DNA from: Acidovorax delafieldii | GTDB lineage: Bacteria; Pseudomonadota; Gammaproteobacteria; Burkholderiales; Burkholderiaceae_C | Reading direction: 5' to 3' | Assembly (NCBI RefSeq): GCF_007993815.1 | Contig: NZ_VJWE01000016.1 | Span: 310,001-374,000 of the forward strand | Length of the DNA: 64,000 nucleotides | In this document: positions 10,253 through 17,939 of the stretch, one piece after another | How the letters are laid out: each line of letters begins with the position of its first letter | Position numbering within the stretch: position 1 is the first letter of the stretch | Notes under the pieces: generated by a model | Database searches by the model: none | Told to the model about the DNA's origin: nothing | The model's input: the letters and a program-made list of their open reading frames with translations, nothing else | Position numbers and translations under genes: made by a program

Positions 10253-10298
10253 AATGGGCACCCCGCGGCGGGAGGGAACGGTGCTAGTATGAACTGGT

Positions 10299-10315
10299 CG
10301 GTCCACCATGGACCG
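10299..10315. promoter_or_regulatory. Inverted repeat upstream of small unknown gene
   Basis: CGGTCCA and TGGACCG are perfect 7-base arms around CCA. The element lies 47 bases after hutG and 55 bases before the small gene at 10371. It could be an operator or a small hairpin; nothing else supports a role. Confidence 0.3.
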
Positions 10316-10370
10316 CCGTCAGGGCCCGCATTCACGCAAGGGCCCGTTGTAGCGGGAGGAGCCGCGCCCC

Positions 10371-10580
10371 ATGGACCCCACCGCTTACTACTACATGCCC
10401 CTGTTCAAGCCCGGCGCGTTTGTACAATGGAACCACCAGCGCGAAACCGTGAGCCATGTGGTGGTGCGCCGCAACTCTCTCATGGTGTATCTGGTGGGGC
10501 ATGAATCCCCCGTGCACCCTGAAGCGCTGCACCTGGCACCCACCGCCTTCCGGCTCACGCGGGCGCCAGACCGTTTGTGA
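10371..10580 (+). CDS. Small protein of unknown function (69 aa)
   Basis: I do not recognise the family. The ATG follows a very strong ribosome site, GGGAGGAG at 10354-10361, nine bases upstream, which makes translation likely. The protein begins MDPTAYYYMPLFKPGAFVQW and is rich in aromatic and basic residues, with no signal peptide or transmembrane helix. It ends 46 bases from the end of the convergent psd. The hut genes upstream may share its transcript, but a link to histidine metabolism is not evident. Confidence 0.65.
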   Translation: MDPTAYYYMPLFKPGAFVQWNHQRETVSHVVVRRNSLMVYLVGHESPVHPEALHLAPTAFRLTRAPDRL

Positions 10581-10625
10581 GCGCGGCGCCCCGGCCGAAG
10601 GGCTACTGGGCTGATGGGCTGAAGG

Positions 10626-11477
10626 TCAGCCGCCAGTGCACTGCGCCATCGACTCGCCCAGCTGGATGGGGCGCGTGGGCGACCACTGCGGGTTGAACTG
10701 CAGCGGCCCCTGTGGGAACAGCATCACCACGGTGGAGCCGAGCAAGAAGCGGCCCATTTCCTCACCTTGCTGCAGGCTCACCTGGCCCTTGGCGTAGTCC
10801 CACTGCCGCATCGTGCCGGTGCGCGGCGGGTTCACCTGCCCATGCCACACGGTGGCCATGCTGCCCACGATGGTGGCGCCCACGAGTACCAGCACGAACG
10901 GACCCTGGGCCGATTCAAAAAAGCACACCACGCGCTCATTGCGCGCGAACAGGCCGGGCACGCCGCGTGCCGTGGTGGGATTGACCGAAAACAGGTCGCC
11001 CGGCACATGCACCATGCGCGTGAGCTCGCCCGCGCAAGGCATGTGGATGCGGTGGTAGTCGCGCGGGCTCAGGTACAGCGTGGCGAAGTGGCCGTTGTCA
11101 AAACGGGCTGCGGCGGCCGCATCGCCACCCACCAGGGCGGTGGTGGAGTAGGTGTGCCCCTTGGCCTGGAAAACCTGGTCCTTGGCGATGGGGCCAAACT
11201 GGCTGATCGCACCGTCCACAGGGCAGATCAAATCGGCCTGGGCCAGCGGGCGGGCGCCGGGCTTGAGCGCCCGCGTGAAGAAGTCATTGAACGACGTGTA
11301 GCTGGCAATGTCGGGGTTGGCCGCCTCGGCCATGTTGACGTTGTAGCGGCCCACAAACCAGCGGATCACCGAGGTGGTGAGGCCGCCCAGCCGGGCCGAT
11401 GCGAACTTGCCCGCCAGGGTGGTCAGTGCGCGTTTGGGAAGAGCGTATTGGGGCAGTACGGTGAGGCGATCGGACAA
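10626..11477 (-). CDS. psd: Phosphatidylserine decarboxylase proenzyme
   Basis: A 283-residue inner-membrane-associated enzyme that makes phosphatidylethanolamine from phosphatidylserine. The autocatalytic site LGST is near the C-terminus; cleavage between Gly247 and Ser248 would create the pyruvoyl group on the alpha chain. YLSPRDYHRIHMP and FSVNPTT are also typical. The start is TTG at 11477, with AGGAAGAA about eight bases upstream, giving MSDRLTVLPQYALPK. It is transcribed leftward, divergent from the riboswitch-protease unit. Confidence 0.95.
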   Translation of the reverse strand: MSDRLTVLPQYALPKRALTTLAGKFASARLGGLTTSVIRWFVGRYNVNMAEAANPDIASYTSFNDFFTRALKPGARPLAQADLICPVDGAISQFGPIAKDQVFQAKGHTYSTTALVGGDAAAAARFDNGHFATLYLSPRDYHRIHMPCAGELTRMVHVPGDLFSVNPTTARGVPGLFARNERVVCFFESAQGPFVLVLVGATIVGSMATVWHGQVNPPRTGTMRQWDYAKGQVSLQQGEEMGRFLLGSTVVMLFPQGPLQFNPQWSPTRPIQLGESMAQCTGG

Positions 11478-11599
11478 AACGTTCTTCCTGAGTCGATAGA
11501 GCGAATGATTCTAACGACGGGGGGGCTGCTGGCGACCCGGGTTATCAAGGGTGCGTGTGCATGCGGTGGATGGAGTCTGGCCCTCCTGGTAGTCAGGTG

Positions 11600-11627
11600 A
11601 TAAATTTGAAATTATTATCAAATTTAT
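11600..11627. promoter_or_regulatory. AT-rich perfect inverted repeat upstream of the riboswitch
   Basis: ATAAATTTGA (11600-11609) and TCAAATTTAT (11618-11627) are perfect 10-base arms around eight A/T bases. The local composition is far more AT-rich than the rest of the window. It lies in the divergent region between psd and the protease leader, so it may bind a regulator of either. Confidence 0.45.
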
Positions 11628-11655
11628 TGATTTTTCCGTTTCAAACAATTACATT
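11627..11655 (+). promoter_or_regulatory. Candidate sigma-70 promoter for the riboswitch transcript
   Basis: TTGATT at 11627-11632 and TACATT at 11650-11655 are separated by 17 bases. Transcription would begin near 11662, at the 5' edge of the aptamer. The match is moderate and the start may lie further upstream, since this placement leaves little room for the 5' strand of helix P1. Confidence 0.35.
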
Positions 11656-11660
11656 TGCTC

Positions 11661-11746
11661 CATCAAGGCACACCCGCACGAAAGTCGGGGTCGCAAAGCC
11701 ACCGGTCTAACCCCTTTTGAATGGGCATGGCAGCGGGGTTGCCACG
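11661..11746 (+). promoter_or_regulatory. Cyclic di-GMP-I (GEMM) riboswitch aptamer
   Basis: The leader matches the class I c-di-GMP aptamer from end to end. AAGGCACACCC opens the core. P2 is CCCG-C-AC closed by a GAAA tetraloop and paired with GT-CGGG, with one bulged C. Then comes the near-invariant GTCGCAAAGCCACCGG with TCTAA. P3 pairs CCC (11711 on) with GGG, and ATGGCAGCGGGGTTGCC completes the pocket. By alignment to the V. cholerae Vc2 RNA, position 20 is G (11667), which favours c-di-GMP over cGAMP, and the C that pairs with the ligand is at 11742. I could not find a convincing P1. The aptamer ends about 120 bases before the protease start. No intrinsic terminator follows, so control of translation is likelier. 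Confidence 0.92.
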
Positions 11747-11865
11747 GTTCTCCAGGGTGTTTGCTTGGGGGGTGCTCCAGGGCGCGTCGGCAATCCTCAC
11801 AGGTGTTTGCATCCCAGCTTTCTTCGGTGTGTGCGGTGTGATTCCCGCATGTCATGGAGAACAGA

Positions 11866-14238
11866 ATGCCAACGCAGACTCGCCGTCACCTTTTCACTCG
11901 CAAGCCCCAGCATGCTCGCTGGGCGTTGCTCTCTGTCGTTCCGTTGGTTGTCTTGGGGTGCGGCGGATCTGCCGACACGGAAGGACTTAGCGACGTGGCC
12001 TCCACCACCACGACGCTACAAGCGTCTGCCGAGATGTTGCCGCCAGAGGTGGAGAGCTTGGGGGCGCAGCCCACGTTCCACATCGCGCCAGTGGTGCTGG
12101 AGGCTCCTGACGACATGGACGTGCAGGATGCCAACCAGTCCGCGCGGAGTGCGCCCAAGTCGCAGCCGGTGCCGGAGATGTTCAAGGCATTGTCCACCCG
12201 CCGTCTCACACCCTCCAACCTGGAGGAGGTGAAGCAGAAGTCGGCGAATATGACCTGGACGGCGCCCAAGGATGCGCTGGCAGCGCCTCTCGCAGGTACC
12301 GGTGTGGTCACCACCTATTCGGTCGCTCAGGTACGCGCGGCCTACGGCTTCGGCGCGTTGCCCGCTGTAGGCTCCAAGCCGTCCGGAGCCCAAGCCGCTC
12401 AACTGGGGGCAGGGCAGACGGTGTATGTCATTGGAGCGAAGCACAACCCCAACGTGGCAGCCGAACTGGCAGCTTTTAATCAGAAGTTCGGGTTGCCCAC
12501 CTGTGCTGCCAAGGTGTTGCCAGTAACCACTGGGCTGCCCCTGGCCGCCGCCTCCCCTGCAGCGGGTTGCGAATTGTGGGTGGCTTACAGCACAGCATCC
12601 GGCGGCATTTCTGGCGTGGCGCCCGCATACGACGCCGGGTGGGCGACGGAAATCGCGTTGGACGTTCAGTGGGTGCATGCGATTGCACCGCTGGCACGTA
12701 TCGTTCTTGTGGAGGCGCCCGACGCATCGGTGAACAGCTTGCTGGGCGCCGTTCGGCTGGCCAACACCATGGGGCCGGGAGTGGTGTCCATGAGCTTCGG
12801 TGCGCAGGAAGGTGCATGGACAGCCTCTGCGGACTCTGCTTTTACTGCTGCGGGAATGACCTATCTGGCGGCGACCGGCGATTCTGGCGCAGGGGTGAAC
12901 TGGCCTTCAGTTTCTTCCAATGTCATCGCGGTGGGCGGCACAACGCTGACCTATTCCGGCAGCGGGGCGCGCAGTGAGGTGAGCTGGTCGGGCACGGGTG
13001 GTGGTACCAGCGGCTTCATCGCCGTGCCGGCGTACCAGAAGTCGTCTGTGCCGGGTACTGGCTCGCTGGTGCGTCGCACGGTGGCTGATGTGGCCATGAA
13101 TGCCGACCCTGCCACCGGGCAGTACGTGGCGGTGATGCAGCCCGGAAGCAGTGCTGTGCAATGGATCAGTGCAGGCGGTACCAGCCTGGCAGCACCCATG
13201 TGGGCCGGACTTGTAGCAGTCGCCAACGCAGGCAGGCAGCAAGCTGCGCGACCAGTGATAGGCGGTGGGCACGCGTTGCTCTATGGGCAGATTGGCGCAG
13301 TGGCATCGAACTATGCGAGCAGTTTTTCCGACATTCGCCTGGGCAGCCACGGCGTCTGCAGTACTTGCTCGGCCGGGCCTGGCTATGACCAGTTGACAGG
13401 CCTGGGTACTCCCAATGCCAGCGCGCTGGTGGGCTTGCTGGCTGGCGCTGCAGCACCTGCGCCAGCGCCGGTGGTCACGTCGGCCAGTATCAGCGGTACC
13501 GTAGGTGCGGCACTGACCTTCACTGTGTCCGTCAACGCCCCCAACCCCGTGACTCTGAGCCTTGCCGGTGCGCCCACTGGCATGTCGATCAGTGCTGCCG
13601 GTGTGGTGTCGTGGCCGGCTCCTGTGGCAGGGGCCTACGCCGTCACCGTTGTGGCAAAGGACACCAAGACGGGGCTCACTGGGCAGGGGGTTTACAACAT
13701 CAACGTTATCGCTCCGGTGGCCCCGACGATCGAAAGCGCGAGCATTGCAGGCCGCCCTGGTGTCGCCCTGTCTTTCAAGGCGAATGTCAGCGCTCTCAAT
13801 CCGGTGGCGTATTCCCTTGCAGGGGCCCCATCGGGAATGGTTGTGGCTGCAGATGGCGTGGTGAGCTGGCCCAAACCGGTGGCTGGTACGTACAGCGTGA
13901 CCTTGACGGCGAAGGACACCAAGACGGGCTTGTCGGGCAAGGGCGTCTTCACGGTCAAGATCGCCACGGCAGGGCCGGTGATCACGGCCTCAGCCATGGT
14001 GGGCGTAGCCGGTCAACCGCTGTCCGGCAGCATCAACATTACCTCGCCGGGCGCCACCTCGCTCTCCGTCTCCATCACCGGTGTGCCATTGGGCATGGGC
14101 TTTGTAGTGTCTGGAAGCACCATTGTGGCTAACTGGCCCAAGCCGGTGGCTGGCAGCTATCAACTGGTGGTCACAGCCAAAGACTCGGCAGGTTTGTCCG
14201 CACAGCTGAATGTGCCGGTGACGATCAACCCGCGCTAG
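11866..14238 (+). CDS. Lipoprotein sedolisin (S53) protease with three C-terminal Ig-like repeats
   Basis: A 790-residue secreted serine-carboxyl peptidase. The N-terminus has basic residues, a hydrophobic stretch and the lipobox VLGC (Cys near 28), so it is probably anchored to the outer membrane or released. After a propeptide-like region, the S53 catalytic residues are visible: Glu262 and Asp266 (ATEIALDV), Asp339 (ATGDSGA) and Ser440 (GGTSLAAP). From about residue 534 there are three related repeats of about 85 residues, each with GA.sGM.....G.vsWP.PVAG.Y.v.v.AKD, a putative bacterial Ig (He_PIG) fold. ATG 11866 is preferred over ATG 11854 because GGAG at 11856-11859 sits six bases ahead of it. 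S53 enzymes usually work at acid pH. Control by the upstream riboswitch is inferred from position. Confidence 0.93.
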   Translation: MPTQTRRHLFTRKPQHARWALLSVVPLVVLGCGGSADTEGLSDVASTTTTLQASAEMLPPEVESLGAQPTFHIAPVVLEAPDDMDVQDANQSARSAPKSQPVPEMFKALSTRRLTPSNLEEVKQKSANMTWTAPKDALAAPLAGTGVVTTYSVAQVRAAYGFGALPAVGSKPSGAQAAQLGAGQTVYVIGAKHNPNVAAELAAFNQKFGLPTCAAKVLPVTTGLPLAAASPAAGCELWVAYSTASGGISGVAPAYDAGWATEIALDVQWVHAIAPLARIVLVEAPDASVNSLLGAVRLANTMGPGVVSMSFGAQEGAWTASADSAFTAAGMTYLAATGDSGAGVNWPSVSSNVIAVGGTTLTYSGSGARSEVSWSGTGGGTSGFIAVPAYQKSSVPGTGSLVRRTVADVAMNADPATGQYVAVMQPGSSAVQWISAGGTSLAAPMWAGLVAVANAGRQQAARPVIGGGHALLYGQIGAVASNYASSFSDIRLGSHGVCSTCSAGPGYDQLTGLGTPNASALVGLLAGAAAPAPAPVVTSASISGTVGAALTFTVSVNAPNPVTLSLAGAPTGMSISAAGVVSWPAPVAGAYAVTVVAKDTKTGLTGQGVYNINVIAPVAPTIESASIAGRPGVALSFKANVSALNPVAYSLAGAPSGMVVAADGVVSWPKPVAGTYSVTLTAKDTKTGLSGKGVFTVKIATAGPVITASAMVGVAGQPLSGSINITSPGATSLSVSITGVPLGMGFVVSGSTIVANWPKPVAGSYQLVVTAKDSAGLSAQLNVPVTINPR

Positions 14239-14303
14239 GAGGTCGAGCCGCTACGCGGCCACCGAGCTCCCGCTTTATCCCGGGCTGGCTGTAGCCGGTG
14301 CGC

Positions 14304-15017
14304 TCAAACCCCGAGGTACTGCTCCAGCAGCAGGGGCTGCGCATGCAGTGCGTCCGAGCTGCCGTCAAACACCACCTGGCCCTTGACCAGGATGACGTTG
14401 CGGTCGGTGATCTGCGTGACGTGCTTCCAGTTCTTGTCCACGATCACGCTGCTGATGCCGCTGTCCTTGATGAGGCTGCAGATGCGCCAGATCTCGCGTG
14501 CGATCAGCGGCGCCAGGCCCTCGGTGGCTTCGTCGAGGATGAGCACGTCGGGGTTGGTCATCAGCGCGCGGCCGATGGTGAGCATCTGCTGTTCGCCACC
14601 GCTGAGCTGCTGGCCGCCGTGGCCCAGGCGCTCCTTCAGGCGCGGAAAGGTCTCCAGCACGCGCTCGTAGGTCCAGTCGCGCTGCCCACGTGTGCCGGCG
14701 CGGGCGGCCATCTGCAGGTTCTCGACCACGCTCAGGTTGCCGAAGATGCCCCGGCCCTCGGGCACGTAGGCAATGCCCAGCCGGGCCACTTCGTAGGGAG
14801 GCTTGCCAGTCATGTCGCGGCCCGCCACGGCCACGCTGCCCGAGCGGGGCTTGACCAGGCCCATCAGCGACTTGAGCAGGGTGCTCTTGCCCATGCCGTT
14901 GCGGCCCATGAGGCCGATGGTCTCGCCCTGGCCCACGGTGAAATCAATGCCATGCAGGATGTGGCTGCTGCCGTAGAAGGTGTGGATGCCCTTGGCATCG
15001 ATCCATAGAGTGGTCAT
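14304..15017 (-). CDS. livF: Branched-chain-type ABC transporter ATP-binding protein LivF
   Basis: A 237-residue ABC ATPase of the LivF type, last gene of a leftward operon. It has Walker A GRNGMGKST, signature LSGGEQQML and Walker B VLILDEATEGL. At the H-loop position the His is replaced (VIVDKNWKHV), as LivF proteins commonly lack it. The frame is open another 25 codons upstream, but ATG 15017 begins the conserved MTTLWIDAKGIHTFYG and is one base beyond the livG stop. It pairs with the LivG product to power the LivHM channel. The amino-acid (HAAT) family also carries aromatic acids, amides and urea, so the cargo is open. Confidence 0.93.
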   Translation of the reverse strand: MTTLWIDAKGIHTFYGSSHILHGIDFTVGQGETIGLMGRNGMGKSTLLKSLMGLVKPRSGSVAVAGRDMTGKPPYEVARLGIAYVPEGRGIFGNLSVVENLQMAARAGTRGQRDWTYERVLETFPRLKERLGHGGQQLSGGEQQMLTIGRALMTNPDVLILDEATEGLAPLIAREIWRICSLIKDSGISSVIVDKNWKHVTQITDRNVILVKGQVVFDGSSDALHAQPLLLEQYLGV

Positions 15018-15018
15018 C

Positions 15019-15792
15019 TCAGTGGTCCTCCCCCAGGTAGGCGGCCTGCACAGTGGCATCGGCGCGCACCTCGGGCGGTGTGCCATGCGCAATCACCTCG
15101 CCGTTGACCATCACCGTCAGGCGGTCGGCCAGCGCAAACACGGCATCCATGTCGTGCTCGACCAGCATCATGGCGTGGGCAGGCTTGAGTCGTTGCAGCA
15201 GCTCCACCATGCGTTCGGCCTCGGCCACGCCCATGCCGGCCAGGGGCTCGTCGAGCAGCAGCACCTGCGGCTCGGTGGCCAGGGTCATCGCAATTTCCAG
15301 CTGGCGCTGCTCGCCGTGGCTCATGGCTCCCGCGATGGCTGTGCGCCGGTCTTTGAGGCCTGACAGCTCAATAGCGCTTTCAAGACGTGCGCTGGTTGCT
15401 CTGTTTTTGATAGTGTCCGAGCGGGTGTCCTGCCACCAGCGCAACGGGTTCCAGGGCTGCTGTGCCTCGCGCGACTGGGCCGCCAGGCGCACGTTTTCGT
15501 GCACGGTGAGCGGCAGGAAGATGTTGGTCTTCTGGTAGCTGCGGCCCAGGCCCTGGCGCGAGATGCGTTCGGGCGCCCAGCCGGTCACATTGGTGCCGCC
15601 CAGCAGCACCTGGCCCCAGGTGGGGGGCAGGTCGCCCGAGAGCAGGTTGGTCAGGGTGGACTTGCCAGCGCCATTGGGACCGATCACCGCATGGATCTTG
15701 CCCCGCCAAAGGTCTAACGAGACACCATTGACGGCAGCCAGGCCGCCGAAGCGTTTGGTGACCTTCTGTGCAGACAACAGGACTTCAGCCAT
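15019..15792 (-). CDS. livG: Branched-chain-type ABC transporter ATP-binding protein LivG
   Basis: A 257-residue ABC ATPase with Walker A GPNGAGKST, signature MSHGEQRQLE, Walker B VLLLDEPLAGM and H-loop MLVEHDMD. ATG 15792 gives the standard MAEVLLSAQKVTKRFGGLAAV and overlaps the end of livM by 8 bases. Residues about 127-143 (DTIKNRATSARLESAIE), in the variable linker before the signature, are encoded by what looks like a copy of dispersed repeat family 1. The length stays normal, so the insert probably replaced or became part of a tolerant linker. Confidence 0.93.
   Translation of the reverse strand: MAEVLLSAQKVTKRFGGLAAVNGVSLDLWRGKIHAVIGPNGAGKSTLTNLLSGDLPPTWGQVLLGGTNVTGWAPERISRQGLGRSYQKTNIFLPLTVHENVRLAAQSREAQQPWNPLRWWQDTRSDTIKNRATSARLESAIELSGLKDRRTAIAGAMSHGEQRQLEIAMTLATEPQVLLLDEPLAGMGVAEAERMVELLQRLKPAHAMMLVEHDMDAVFALADRLTVMVNGEVIAHGTPPEVRADATVQAAYLGEDH
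15365..15415 (+). repeat. Dispersed repeat family 1, copy F, inside livG
   Basis: On the plus strand the segment has AATAGCGCTTTCAAGACG, TGCGCTGGTTGCTCTG and TTTTTGATAGTG, following the AGCGC...TGCGCTGG.(A/T)GCT...ATAGT pattern of the family. It lies antisense within the livG coding sequence and is translated in frame. It is the weakest match of the seven. Confidence 0.5.
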
Positions 15793-16783
15793 GGTGCGAT
15801 CCCTCCGAAGCCTTGGCTGCGCTCCGCTGCGCAAACATGCCCAGCAGCCCGCGCGGCGCGGCCACCACCACCAGCACGATGAAGCCTCCCATCAGAAGCT
15901 GCCAGTGTTTGCTGATGTCCTTGAACACGTGCAGCAGGTACTCGAAGGCAAACGCACCCACGATGGCGCCTGCAAAGTTGCCCATGCCGCCCAGAATGAC
16001 CATCATGATGGCGTGCGCGCTCATGTGAAAGCCCATGAGCTCAGGATTCACATAGCCGGTCTGCGCGCCCCACAGGTAACCCGCCAGGCCCGCCAGCGCC
16101 CCCGCGATGGTGAAGGCGGTGAGTTTGTAGCCCCGTGTGCCAAAGCCCATGGCGCGCATGCGGTGCTCGTTGATGCGGATGCCCGCCAGCGCGCGGCCCA
16201 GCGGGCTCCACAGCAGGCGGCGCAGCAGCACGTACACCAGCACCACCAGCGCCAGCGTGAAGTAGTAGAAGGTCTTGCGTCCCTCCAGATCGAACGGCAG
16301 CCAGCCGAAGAGCGACGCATCGGGCCGGAAGTTGATATACAGCCCGTCCGATCCACCCAGCACCTTGTTGTCGAAGAACAGGTAGAAGACCATCTGCGCA
16401 AAAGCCATGGTGACCATGATGAAGTAGATGCCGTGGGTGCGCACCACAAAGAACCCGATCACCAGTGCCACCAGGCCGGACACCGCCACGGCCAGCGGCA
16501 GCGACCACCACAGGCTGACCGGCATGTCTGCAGGGGTGAGAAAGGCCAGGGCGTAGCCCGCCACGCCAAAGTACGCAGCATGGCCCAGTGATACCAATCC
16601 GGTCGCGCCCTGCAGCAGATCCAGGCTCATGGCAAAGATGGCCATGATCATCATGCGGGTGACCATCTGTACGTAAAAGTCGCTGCCCACCACAGGGAAC
16701 AGCAGCAACGCAGCCAGCCCCAATGCCAGGGCGAACTGCACGCTGCGCGGCAGCACTTCGATATTGGCGCGCGGGGTGCTCAT
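15785..16783 (-). CDS. livM: Branched-chain-type ABC transporter permease LivM
   Basis: A 332-residue inner-membrane permease with eight or more hydrophobic helices. The family segment DLLQGATGLVSLGHAAYFGVAGY is near residues 56-78, and GILGGMGNFAGAIVGA-like residues (MVILGGMGNFAGAIVGAF) are near 270. The likely start is ATG 16783 (MSTPRANIEVLPRS); the open frame upstream runs into a repeat element. It forms a heterodimer with LivH. Confidence 0.92.
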   Translation of the reverse strand: MSTPRANIEVLPRSVQFALALGLAALLLFPVVGSDFYVQMVTRMMIMAIFAMSLDLLQGATGLVSLGHAAYFGVAGYALAFLTPADMPVSLWWSLPLAVAVSGLVALVIGFFVVRTHGIYFIMVTMAFAQMVFYLFFDNKVLGGSDGLYINFRPDASLFGWLPFDLEGRKTFYYFTLALVVLVYVLLRRLLWSPLGRALAGIRINEHRMRAMGFGTRGYKLTAFTIAGALAGLAGYLWGAQTGYVNPELMGFHMSAHAIMMVILGGMGNFAGAIVGAFAFEYLLHVFKDISKHWQLLMGGFIVLVVVAAPRGLLGMFAQRSAAKASEGSHHG

Positions 16784-16789
16784 GAGCAG

Positions 16790-16862
16790 CCGCCGGGCCG
16801 CCCCAAGGCAGCGAAGGCCCCCTTGGGGGGCAGCGAGATACACGAAGTGACGAGCGTGGGGG
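16790..16862. repeat. Palindromic intergenic repeat, family 3
   Basis: The gap between livM and livH holds GCCGCCCCAAGGCAGCGAAG, a tight GCCCCC-TT-GGGGGGC hairpin (16817-16831), then CAGCGAGATACACGAAGTGA and CGAGCGTGGGGG. From memory this type is frequent between genes in Acidovorax and relatives. It splits the operon and could form a stable hairpin in the message. Confidence 0.55.
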
Positions 16863-16865
16863 TAG

Positions 16866-17729
16866 TCATTGTTTAAACAGGCCTTCGGGTTTCCACAGCA
16901 GCACGGCCGCCATCAGCATATAGACCAGCATGCCCGCTGCCTGCGGCAGCAGCACCTTGCCAAACGTATCGACCAGGCCCACCAGCAGCGCCGCTATCAG
17001 TGCTCCCCGCACTGAGCCTATGCCACCAATCACCACCACCACAAAGCACATGATGAGGACCGACGAGCCCATGTTCGGGTACACGCTGGATACCGGTGCA
17101 GCCACCATGCCCGCGACGGCCGCCAGGCCTACACCCAGCGCGAAGACGATGGCATGGATGAGCTTGATGTTCACGCCCAGCGACTCGGCCATGTCGCGGT
17201 TGAAGGCGCCCGCGCGGATCTTCATGCCCAAACGCGTCTTGGAGATCAGCAGGTACAGCGCCACAGCCAGCGCGATGCACACGCCCGATATGAACAGCCG
17301 GTAGACCGGGTAGGAGAGGGTGTCGGTGAGAGGGATCGACCAGTCAAGCATTTGGGGGATGGGCACTCCGTGCACATCGTCGCCCCACAGGATGGAGCGC
17401 AGTTCTTCAAAAATGTAGATCAGCCCGAAGGTCAGCAACACCTGGTCCAGGTGGTCGCGGTGGTAGAAGTGGCGAAAGAGCAGCCATTCAAGCGCCAGCC
17501 CAAAGACCACCGACAGCAGCGCGCCACCCACGATGGCCAACGCCAGGCTGCCGAAATGCCCTGAGAGTGAATACGCGAGGTAAGCACCCAGCATGTAAAA
17601 GCTGCCGTGCGCCAGGTTCACCACGCCCATGATCCCGAAGATCAGCGTGAGCCCGGCCGCCAACATGAACAGCAGCAGGCCGTATTGAACGCTGTTGAGC
17701 AGCTGGATCAGGAAGGTGGCGAAGTCCAT
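16866..17729 (-). CDS. livH: Branched-chain-type ABC transporter permease LivH
   Basis: A 287-residue membrane protein with about eight helices. The N-terminal QLLNSVQYGLLLFMLAAGLT and LIFGIMGVVNLAHGSFYMLGAY are the family hallmark. VVVVIGGIGSVRGALIAALLVG marks the C-terminal half. ATG 17729 begins MDFATFLIQLL; longer frames upstream have no support. Second gene of the leftward transport operon. Confidence 0.94.
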   Translation of the reverse strand: MDFATFLIQLLNSVQYGLLLFMLAAGLTLIFGIMGVVNLAHGSFYMLGAYLAYSLSGHFGSLALAIVGGALLSVVFGLALEWLLFRHFYHRDHLDQVLLTFGLIYIFEELRSILWGDDVHGVPIPQMLDWSIPLTDTLSYPVYRLFISGVCIALAVALYLLISKTRLGMKIRAGAFNRDMAESLGVNIKLIHAIVFALGVGLAAVAGMVAAPVSSVYPNMGSSVLIMCFVVVVIGGIGSVRGALIAALLVGLVDTFGKVLLPQAAGMLVYMLMAAVLLWKPEGLFKQ

Positions 17730-17839
17730 GAATGTGGTGATGTTGGCGGCCTGCCGATGTGGCTGGTAGCCACTGGTGAAAGGGGCTTTGTGCGGGCGAT
17801 GTACCCGTGGAGTTGATAACTGGCGCGGCCTCATGAAAG

Positions 17840-17939
17840 GCAGCCGAGCAAGGGCTGCCCTGCAGCGAGGGCTGCATCCCTCTGCCCGCTGCGCGCAGCG
17901 CTGCGAGAACGGGGGAAGACGCGCGCGCCTCAGGGGGGG
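17840..17939 (-). repeat. Palindromic intergenic repeat, family 2, copy 1
   Basis: Read on the minus strand this element begins CCCCCCCTGAGGCGCG directly after the stop of the binding-protein gene, continues with TCTTCCCCCGTTCTCGCAGC and GCTGCGCGCAGCGGGC, and ends GGGCAGCCCTTGCTCGGCTG. It aligns along its whole length with the element at 44577-44690. It separates the binding-protein gene from livH. Confidence 0.65.

Noticed and set aside
11649-11855. 68-codon minus-strand frame between psd and the protease
   Set aside because: It overlaps the riboswitch, has no ribosome site and no recognisable features.
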